A stretch of DNA of 5,473 bases, taken from contig JAGBXH010000400.1 of the NCBI GenBank assembly GCA_017629395.1, forward strand, positions 1-5,473. Reading direction: 5' to 3'. The notes under the pieces were generated by a model that was given only the letters and a program-made list of their open reading frames with translations, was not told the DNA's origin and searched no databases. A program made the translations under genes and the position numbers. Numbering within the stretch: the stretch's first letter is position 1; each line of letters starts with the position of its first letter. Shown one piece after another: positions 1-5,095 of the stretch. The DNA is from Clostridia bacterium (lineage in GTDB: Bacteria; Bacillota; Clostridia; Oscillospirales; CAG-272).

Positions 1-1550
1 AGGAACGCTACAACGGCGTTATCAAGATCTGGAACAAGACCACCGACGACGTTACCAAGGCGCTGCAGAACAGCTTCAGCACCTACAATCCTATCAAGAT
101 CATGGCAGACTCCGGCGCGAGAGGTTCTATGACCCAGATGCGTCAGCTGGCAGGTATGCGTGGTCTGATGTTCGCAACCAACGGTAAGACCGTGGAGCTG
201 CCTATCAAGTCCAACTTCCGTGAAGGTCTTAACATCATGGAGTACTTTATGGGTGCACGTTCCTCCCGTAAGTCGCTGTCGGATACCGCTCTGCGTACCG
301 CAGACTCCGGTTACCTGACCCGCCGTCTGGTTGACGTTTCCCAGGAAATGATCATTCGCGAGGACAAGTGCGATACCACCAAGGGCGCATGGGTCAGCGA
401 TATCATTGACGATAAGGATAAGAACGTTCTCGAGCCTCTGTCCGACAGAATCGTGGGCAGATACACCATCGGTCCCGTGGTCAATCCCACGACCGGTGAG
501 GTCATCGTTGAGGACGACACCATGATCACCGAGGAGCACGCAAAGGCAATTACCGCTGCGGGCATCCAGCAGGTATATATCAGAACGGTTATTCAGTGTC
601 ACTCCAAGTACGGTGTGTGCGCACACTGCTACGGTGCTGACCTTGCATCGGGCAAGCCCGTTCAGATCGGTGAGGCAGTCGGTATCATCGCTGCACAGTC
701 GATCGGTGAGCCCGGTACGCAGCTGACCATGAGAACCTTCCACTCGGGCGGTGTTGCAGGTAGCGACATTACCCAGGGTCTGCCTCGTGTTGAGGAGCTG
801 TTTGAGGCTCGTCAGCCCAAGAAGGCGGCTATCATGGCTGAGCAGACCGGTACGGTACACGTACAGGTCGGTGACGTTCCCGGTATGCACGACGTGTCCA
901 TCACCGAGGACGGAACCAACGAGTTCCACAAGTACACCATTCCTTACGGTATGCGTCTTGCTGTTGTTGACGGTGCGCACGTTGAGCGCGGTCAGGGTTT
1001 GACCGAGGGCTCCAAGGCACCCGGTGACATCATGAGAATTCTGGGTCTGGATGCCGTATACGAATATATCATCAAGGAAGTCCAGAAGGTCTACCGTTCT
1101 CAGTCGTGTAACGTAAACGATAAGCATATCGAGATCATTGCACGTCAGATGACCAGAAAGATCCGCATTGAGGACAACGGAGATACCGATCTCTTGACCG
1201 GTGCACTGGTTGATGTCAACACCTACGAGGAAGAGAACAACAAGATTGCAGAGCGTCAGAGCGCGGGCGAGACCTGGCTCAAGCCTGCTGAGGGCTCTCA
1301 CGTATTGCTTGGTATCACCAAGGCGTCGCTGCAGACCGAGTCCTTCCTGTCCGCTGCATCCTTCCAGGAGACCACCAAGGTGCTGACCGAGGCTGCGATC
1401 CGCGGTAAGGTTGACCACCTGCTGGGTCTGAAGGAGAATGTCATTATCGGTAAGCTGATTCCCGCAGGTACGGGTATGCGTTGCTATCATGACGTTGACG
1501 TCAAGCACGTTGAGCCTGCTGCAGAGGAAGATGCTGAGGAAGCTATCTGA
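1..1550 (+). CDS. rpoC: RNA polymerase beta' subunit, C-terminal part (5' end outside window)
   Basis: This is the C-terminal 515 residues of beta', read in the frame whose first whole codon is at base 3. Beta' carries the catalytic centre of RNA polymerase with beta. Seen in order: the bridge-helix region (fragment residues about 28-56, core ADSGARGS then RQLAGMRGLM); four cysteines of the second zinc site (Cys123, Cys199, Cys206, Cys209, the last three as C-x6-C-x2-C); and the trigger loop with GTQLTMRTFH, where Met243, Arg244 and His247 match E. coli Met932, Arg933 and His936. The segment ITQGLPRVEELFEARQPK follows within about ten residues, so the large SI3 insertion of proteobacterial beta' is absent, as in Gram-positive bacteria. 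The protein ends in an acidic tail (AAEEDAEEAI) and a TGA stop. The N-terminal half and the NADFDGD catalytic motif lie outside the window. The gene appears intact as far as it is visible. Confidence 0.98.
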   Translation, partial: ERYNGVIKIWNKTTDDVTKALQNSFSTYNPIKIMADSGARGSMTQMRQLAGMRGLMFATNGKTVELPIKSNFREGLNIMEYFMGARSSRKSLSDTALRTADSGYLTRRLVDVSQEMIIREDKCDTTKGAWVSDIIDDKDKNVLEPLSDRIVGRYTIGPVVNPTTGEVIVEDDTMITEEHAKAITAAGIQQVYIRTVIQCHSKYGVCAHCYGADLASGKPVQIGEAVGIIAAQSIGEPGTQLTMRTFHSGGVAGSDITQGLPRVEELFEARQPKKAAIMAEQTGTVHVQVGDVPGMHDVSITEDGTNEFHKYTIPYGMRLAVVDGAHVERGQGLTEGSKAPGDIMRILGLDAVYEYIIKEVQKVYRSQSCNVNDKHIEIIARQMTRKIRIEDNGDTDLLTGALVDVNTYEEENNKIAERQSAGETWLKPAEGSHVLLGITKASLQTESFLSAASFQETTKVLTEAAIRGKVDHLLGLKENVIIGKLIPAGTGMRCYHDVDVKHVEPAAEEDAEEAI

Positions 1551-1556
1551 GATAGC
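1542..1556 (+). other. small hairpin enclosing the rpoC stop codon
   Basis: GCTATC (1542-1547) is the exact reverse complement of GATAGC (1551-1556), and the three bases between them are the TGA stop of rpoC. In RNA this gives a 6-bp stem with a 3-nt loop. It may be chance or may help shape the rpoC 3' end; no function can be assigned from sequence alone. Confidence 0.4.
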
Positions 1557-1576
1557 ATAAGCACTTGAAAAGATAA

Positions 1577-1607
1577 GGGGAAACGCGGTTTTGTGCCGCG
1601 TTTCCCC
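1577..1607. terminator. terminator-like 12-bp hairpin after rpoC, lacking a U tract on the + strand
   Basis: GGGGAAACGCGG (1577-1588) and CCGCGTTTCCCC (1596-1607) pair perfectly around a 7-nt loop. It lies 26 nt after the rpoC stop and is the strongest stem in the spacer. A second, outer repeat GCACTT (1561-1566)/AAGTGC (1609-1614) encloses it. On the + strand the stem is followed by AAAGTGCCGTATT, with no U run, so it is not a standard intrinsic terminator for rpoC. Read on the - strand, the stem is followed by TTATCTTTTC, which is closer to one. It may act as a pause, partial terminator, or 3'-end stabilising or processing structure. Confidence 0.5.
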
Positions 1608-1667
1608 AAAGTGCCGTATTAGAGGGGGCAAAAATGCCCAAAATCCCATGCAATAAGCAAAAAGGGA

Positions 1668-1693
1668 CACAAATGTGGTAAAACATATTTGTG
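1668..1693. repeat. AU-rich 10-bp hairpin upstream of the str promoter
   Basis: CACAAATGTG (1668-1677) pairs with CATATTTGTG (1684-1693) over 10 bp with one G-U pair and a 6-nt loop. No T run follows on the + strand. The - strand continues with TCCCTTTTT, so any terminator activity would favour antisense transcription. It lies about 37 bp upstream of the -35 box and could also be a protein-binding dyad. Function is unknown. Confidence 0.4.
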
Positions 1694-1712
1694 CAAAACG
1701 TAGAAAATTAAG

Positions 1713-1746
1713 CACTCTGTTTTTGCATCTTGACAAAAAAAGAGTG
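1713..1746. repeat. 13-bp inverted repeat overlapping the -35 box
   Basis: The left arm 1713-1725 (CACTCTGTTTTTG) and right arm 1734-1746 (CAAAAAAAGAGTG) are inverted copies matching at 12 of 13 positions, separated by 8 bp. The right arm includes the last two bases of the -35 hexamer and part of the promoter spacer. A dyad at this place could be an operator, where a bound dimer would block sigma contact, or it could be partly coincidental because of the T and A runs. The CACTC/GAGTG ends are not explained by simple A/T tracts. Confidence 0.45.
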
Positions 1747-1758
1747 AAATGCTATAAT
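1730..1758 (+). promoter_or_regulatory. consensus SigA-type promoter of the str operon
   Basis: The -35 hexamer TTGACA (1730-1735) and -10 hexamer TATAAT (1753-1758) both match the housekeeping sigma consensus at all six positions and are separated by the ideal 17 bp. The DNA upstream is AT-rich, as in promoters with an UP-like element. Transcription is expected to start near A1766, giving a leader of about 120 nt before rpsL. It would drive rpsL, rpsG, fusA and probably tuf separately from rpoBC. The start site is inferred from spacing. Confidence 0.92.
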
Positions 1759-1765
1759 AAGTTGT

Positions 1766-1885
1766 ATCTGCGCTATGGGTGGAGTGTGCCCAAAACGACG
1801 CATTTCAGTCAAATTGACAGTTTCGCAGCATGCTGCGTCTGTATATAAACATTAAATTTCTGAAGAAGGAGGAAGACAAGGAAGT
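1766..1885 (+). promoter_or_regulatory. structured 5' leader of the rpsL mRNA
   Basis: The predicted untranslated leader contains four complementary blocks: TGCG (1769-1772), CGCA (1799-1802), CGCA (1824-1827) and TGCG (1834-1837). One fold pairs the first two around a small hairpin (TGGGT 1776-1780 with GCCCA 1788-1792) and the last two as CGCAG-CATG-CTGCG (1824-1837, also a perfect 14-bp DNA palindrome). An alternative pairs GACGCA (1797-1802) with TGCGTC (1834-1839) and excludes both. Such competition is typical of ribosomal-protein leaders, but I do not recognise a named motif and no U-tract terminator is present. The last part, before the ribosome binding site, is AU-rich and probably open. 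Confidence 0.45.
1866..1872 (+). promoter_or_regulatory. rpsL ribosome binding site with long spacing
   Basis: AAGGAGG is a full-strength Shine-Dalgarno sequence but ends 13 nt before the ATG, longer than usual. A second weaker AAGGA (1878-1882) sits only 3 nt before the start. No alternative start codon lies in frame between them, and the S12 N-terminus MPTFNQLVR fixes the ATG at 1886. Confidence 0.8.
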
Positions 1886-2302
1886 ATGCCAACCTTTAAC
1901 CAGCTCGTCAGACAGGGTCGTAGCGATAAGGTGTACAAGTCCAAGGCACCCGTGCTGCAGAAGGGCTTCAACACTTTGAACAACGTTCCCACCGATCAGG
2001 CATCTCCCCAAAAGAGAGGTGTTTGCACCAAGGTTTCCACGACCAGCCCTAAGAAGCCTAACTCCGCTATGCGTAAGATCGCGAGAGTCAGACTGACCAA
2101 CGGCCTCGAGGCAACCGTTTATATCCCCGGTATCGGCCACAACCTGCAGGAGCACTCCGTTGTCCTCATCAGAGGCGGTAGAGTAAGAGACCTGCCCGGT
2201 GTACGTTACCACATTATCCGCGGTACTCTGGATGCTCAGGGTGTTGCAAACCGTGCACAGAGCCGTTCCAAGTACGGCGCTAAGGTTCCCAAGAAGAAGT
2301 AA
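1886..2302 (+). CDS. rpsL: 30S ribosomal protein S12
   Basis: This is a complete S12 of 138 residues, the length seen in Bacillus; E. coli has 124 because it lacks an insertion near residues 25-38. S12 sits at the 30S decoding centre and influences accuracy and streptomycin response. Visible hallmarks are PQKRGVC (41-47), TSPKKPNSAMRK (53-64), the GHNLQEHSVVLIRGGRV block (84-100) and DLPGVRYHIIRG (102-113), with a basic C-terminus. Lys56 corresponds to E. coli Lys43. Arg101 stands where E. coli and M. tuberculosis have Lys88; Lys-to-Arg there is a known streptomycin-resistance change. Asp102 is the equivalent of the Asp that RimO methylthiolates in E. coli. The gene is first in the str transcript, downstream of the consensus promoter. 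No truncation or frameshift is seen. Confidence 0.98.
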   Translation: MPTFNQLVRQGRSDKVYKSKAPVLQKGFNTLNNVPTDQASPQKRGVCTKVSTTSPKKPNSAMRKIARVRLTNGLEATVYIPGIGHNLQEHSVVLIRGGRVRDLPGVRYHIIRGTLDAQGVANRAQSRSKYGAKVPKKK

Positions 2303-2459
2303 TTCGGGGGACAAAACAACAGGTATTAAGCATTTTGGGACCGTCTGAAGTTTTAGTAAATTTAATGTTTATATAAAACGACCGACGCGTGCTAACAGAA
2401 GATTGCTTTTGAGTACCAATGATCTCATTTTTAAAAATTTGATGAAGGAGGGAAGTACA
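2303..2459 (+). promoter_or_regulatory. rpsL-rpsG intercistronic region with possible hairpin
   Basis: This 157-nt spacer is much longer than the other gaps in the operon (24 and 56 nt). GTTTTA (2350-2355) can pair with TAAAAC (2374-2379), and after a 4-nt bulge GTC (2343-2345) with GAC (2380-2382), giving a bulged hairpin with an 18-nt AU-rich loop. In E. coli the S7 repressor binds mRNA in the equivalent spacer; whether anything similar occurs here is inference. No U-tract terminator and no good promoter are seen. The final part holds the rpsG ribosome binding site. Confidence 0.35.
2445..2451 (+). promoter_or_regulatory. rpsG ribosome binding site, fixing a GTG start
   Basis: AAGGAGG lies 8 nt before GTG2460. 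An in-frame ATG at 2442 would place this site inside the coding region and has no Shine-Dalgarno sequence of its own, so the GTG is the real start. Confidence 0.9.
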
Positions 2460-2930
2460 GTGCCGAGAAGAGGTCGTATATCCAAAAGAGATGTATTGCC
2501 GGATCCGTTGTACAATTCCAAGCTTGTTACCAAGCTGATCAACAACGTGATGTATGACGGCAAGAAGGGAGTTGCTCAGAAGATTGTTTACGATGCATTT
2601 GAGATCATCGAAGCAAAGCAGGGCAAGAATCCCCTTGAGGTATTCCAGGCTGCTCTTGATAACATCATGCCCGAGCTTGAAGTAAAGGCTCGCCGTGTAG
2701 GTGGTTCTACCTACCAGGTACCGATGGAAGTAAGAGCTGACCGTAAGCAGACTCTTGGTCTCCGCTGGCTGGTTGCATATTCCAGAAAGCGCGGAGAGGC
2801 TACCATGGCAGAGCGTCTCGCAGGTGAGATGATGGACGCTATCAACAATGCCGGTGGCGCATTCAAGAAGAAGGAAGAAACTCACAGAATGGCAGAAGCC
2901 AACAAGGCTTTCGCACACTACAGATACTAA
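2460..2930 (+). CDS. rpsG: 30S ribosomal protein S7
   Basis: This is a complete S7 of 156 residues, the same length as in Bacillus. S7 starts assembly of the 30S head by binding the 3' domain of 16S rRNA and lies near the E-site tRNA. The start is GTG: the protein then begins MPRRGRISKRDVLPDP as expected, while the in-frame ATG at 2442 would add six residues and swallow the ribosome binding site. Family marks are the basic N-terminus, LINNVMYDGKK (26-36), the beta-hairpin region GGSTYQVPMEVR (81-92), TLGLRWLV (98-105) and the C-terminal THRMAEANKAFAHYRY. The first codons include less favoured ATA and TTG, unlike the strongly biased remainder. fusA begins 24 nt after the stop, so the two are surely co-transcribed. 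Confidence 0.98.
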   Translation: MPRRGRISKRDVLPDPLYNSKLVTKLINNVMYDGKKGVAQKIVYDAFEIIEAKQGKNPLEVFQAALDNIMPELEVKARRVGGSTYQVPMEVRADRKQTLGLRWLVAYSRKRGEATMAERLAGEMMDAINNAGGAFKKKEETHRMAEANKAFAHYRY

Positions 2931-2954
2931 TTTTATCAAGGAGACCGTTAGAAT

Positions 2955-5039
2955 ATGCCTAGGGAATATTCGCTTGAAAATACGCGAAATATCGGTATCA
3001 TGGCGCACATCGATGCCGGTAAGACCACCACATCCGAGAGAATCCTGTTCTACACAGGTAAGACTCACAAGCTGGGTGAGGTACACCAGGGCGCAGCAAC
3101 GATGGACTGGATGGAAGAAGAGCAGGAGAGAGGTATTACCATTACTTCCGCAGCAACTACTTGCGTGTGGAAGGGTCACCGTCTGAACCTGATCGACACC
3201 CCCGGCCACGTTGACTTTACCGTAGAGGTTGAGAGATCTCTGCGCGTGCTCGACGGCGCAGTTACCGTATTCTGTGCTAAGGGTGGCGTTGAACCCCAGT
3301 CCGAAACTGTCTGGAGACAGGCAGACAAATACCGTGTACCGAGAATGGCATATGTAAACAAGATGGACATCACCGGCGCGGACTTCTACCGCGTGCTGGG
3401 CATGATGGAGGAGAGACTGCATACCAATGCAATCCCGATCCAGCTGCCTATCGGCAAGGAGATGACCTTCCGCGGCATCATTGACCTGGTCAAGATGGAA
3501 GCCGTTGTTTACTATGACGACCTTGGTAAGGACATCAGAATCGAGCCCATCCCCGAAGATATGCTGGAGCTTGCTCAGGAATACCGTGCAAAGATGGTAG
3601 AGGCAGCTGCAGAGCAGGATGACGAGCTGATGGAAAAGTTCCTCTGCGATGAAGAGCTCACCGAAGAGGAAATCAAGGGCGCACTCCGCAAGGCGTGCAT
3701 CGATAACAGAATCGTTCCCGTTGTTTGCGGTACCTCTTACCGTAACAAGGGCGTTCAGAAGCTGCTTGACGCAGTTATCGACTATATGCCTTCTCCTCTG
3801 GATATTCCTCCCGTAACCGGTGTAAACCCCGATACCGACGAGGAAGACAGCAGAGAAGCATCCGATGAAGCTCCCATGTCCGCACTGGCATTCAAGATTA
3901 TGACCGACCCCTTCGTAGGAAAGCTTTGCTATTTCCGCGTATACTCGGGCGTAATCAACGCAGGCGACACCGTGTACAACTCTACTAAGGGTAAGCGCGA
4001 GCGTCTGGGTAGAATCCTGCAGATGCATGCAAATGACCGTAAGGACATCGACGCATGCTACAGCGGTGATATCGCAGCAGCAATCGGTATCCGTTACTCC
4101 ACCACGGGTGATACCTTCTGCGATGAGAAGAAGCCTATCATTCTGGAGAACATGGAATTCCCCGAGCCCGTTATCCGTCAGGCTATTGAGCCTAAGACCA
4201 GAGCGGGTCAGGAAAAGATGGGTATTGCTCTGTCCAAGCTGGCTGAGGAAGACCCCACCTTTAAGACCTACACTGATGAAGAAACCGGCCAGACCATTAT
4301 CGCTGGTATGGGTGAGCTCCACCTTGAGATCATCGTAGACAGACTGCTGCGCGAGTTCAAGGTTGAGGCTAACATTGGTAAGCCCCAGGTTGCATACAAG
4401 GAAACCATCCGCAAGAAGGTTGACCATGAGTGCAAGTACAAGCGTCAGTCCGGTGGTTCCGGTCAGTACGGTCACGTCAAGATCATCGTTGAGCCCAACG
4501 AGCCCGGTAAGGGTTATGAATTCGTTAACGCAACCGTTGGCGGTTCTATCCCCAAGGAATACATCCCCGCAGTTGACGCCGGTATTCAGGGCGCAATGCA
4601 GAGCGGTGTACTCGCAGGCTACAGCGTAGTTGACGTTAAGGTAACCCTTTACGACGGTTCTTACCACGAAGTCGACTCTTCCGAAATGGCGTTCAAGATT
4701 GCCGGTTCTATGGCATTCAAGGAAGCTATGCGTAAGGCTGACCCCGTGCTCACCGAGCCTATGATGAAGGTTGTTACCATTGTTCCCGAGGACTACATGG
4801 GTGAAGTTATTGGTGACTTCAACTCCCGTCGTGGTCAGATCAGCACTATGGAAGCTCGCACCGGTGGCGTTGAGGAAATCATCGCGCACGTGCCGCTGTC
4901 CGAGATGTTTGGTTATGCTACCGACCTGCGTTCCAAGACCCAGGGCCGTGGCATCTACTCCATGGAGCCCAGCCACTTCGCTGAGGTACCCAAGTCCATT
5001 CAGGAAACCATTGTCAAGAGCCGTGCTAAGAACGACTGA
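2955..5039 (+). CDS. fusA: translation elongation factor G
   Basis: This is a complete EF-G of 694 residues, the GTPase that moves tRNAs and mRNA after peptide transfer and also acts in ribosome recycling. GTPase motifs: P-loop AHIDAGKTT (17-25), switch I RGITI (59-63), DTPGH (81-85) and NKMD (135-138), with a G5-like CGTS (258-261). Domain II starts near 288, domain III holds GMGELHLEI (451-459), and domain IV has its two tip loops at SGGSGQYGH (499-507) and GSYHEVDSSEMAF (568-580, His571). Domain V ends in VPKSIQETIVKSRAKND. Phe88, His456 and Arg463 at fusidic-acid-associated positions look wild type. Length, synteny and motifs argue against EF-G2 or a Tet(M)-type protection protein. A loop-I Arg, usual in GGRGQ, is Ser502. 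AAGGAG (2938-2943) lies 11 nt before the ATG. It is part of the str operon with rpsG upstream and tuf downstream. Confidence 0.99.
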   Translation: MPREYSLENTRNIGIMAHIDAGKTTTSERILFYTGKTHKLGEVHQGAATMDWMEEEQERGITITSAATTCVWKGHRLNLIDTPGHVDFTVEVERSLRVLDGAVTVFCAKGGVEPQSETVWRQADKYRVPRMAYVNKMDITGADFYRVLGMMEERLHTNAIPIQLPIGKEMTFRGIIDLVKMEAVVYYDDLGKDIRIEPIPEDMLELAQEYRAKMVEAAAEQDDELMEKFLCDEELTEEEIKGALRKACIDNRIVPVVCGTSYRNKGVQKLLDAVIDYMPSPLDIPPVTGVNPDTDEEDSREASDEAPMSALAFKIMTDPFVGKLCYFRVYSGVINAGDTVYNSTKGKRERLGRILQMHANDRKDIDACYSGDIAAAIGIRYSTTGDTFCDEKKPIILENMEFPEPVIRQAIEPKTRAGQEKMGIALSKLAEEDPTFKTYTDEETGQTIIAGMGELHLEIIVDRLLREFKVEANIGKPQVAYKETIRKKVDHECKYKRQSGGSGQYGHVKIIVEPNEPGKGYEFVNATVGGSIPKEYIPAVDAGIQGAMQSGVLAGYSVVDVKVTLYDGSYHEVDSSEMAFKIAGSMAFKEAMRKADPVLTEPMMKVVTIVPEDYMGEVIGDFNSRRGQISTMEARTGGVEEIIAHVPLSEMFGYATDLRSKTQGRGIYSMEPSHFAEVPKSIQETIVKSRAKND

Positions 5040-5095
5040 TTGACGTAAAAACAAACAAAAATTTTAAGAAAGAATAATTACGGAGGATTTTCAAA

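Larger units (their letters stand above)
1551..1885. other. gene-free rpoC-rpsL spacer (335 nt)
   Basis: No convincing coding frame is present on either strand. B. subtilis has a small L7Ae-family gene (ybxF/rplGB, about 80 codons) at this place; nothing here translates into one. The left part (1551-1712) holds hairpins and the right part holds the promoter and the untranslated leader of rpsL, listed separately. The base composition turns AT-rich from about 1640 to 1760, unlike the flanking genes, which fits a promoter region. Confidence 0.85.

Noticed and set aside
1626..1639. GGGCA-AAAA-TGCCC mini-hairpin
   Set aside because: It is only 5 bp with no T run and no link to a gene boundary; too short to report as a feature.
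1558..1716. TAAGCACT repeated at 1558-1565 and 1709-1716
   Set aside because: An 8-bp direct repeat in an AT-rich spacer is expected by chance, and it is not flanked by anything resembling a mobile element.
1805..2314. 169-codon minus-strand frame opposite rpsL
   Set aside because: It is an in-register mirror of rpsL with the same codon-bias explanation.
2352..2377. possible internal promoter before rpsG (TATAAA or TATATA at 2370-2377)
   Set aside because: No acceptable -35 hexamer lies 16-18 bp upstream; AT-richness alone explains the -10-like string.
2427..2438. ATTTTTAAAAAT palindrome before the rpsG ribosome binding site
   Set aside because: It is a simple T/A run that gives no stable RNA stem once a loop is allowed. 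It more likely just keeps the initiation region unstructured.
2280..5054. 924-codon open frame on the minus strand
   Set aside because: It is in exact register with rpsG and fusA and stays open because those genes contain no TTA, CTA or TCA codons. The translation has no recognisable domain and no promoter or ribosome binding site was seen.
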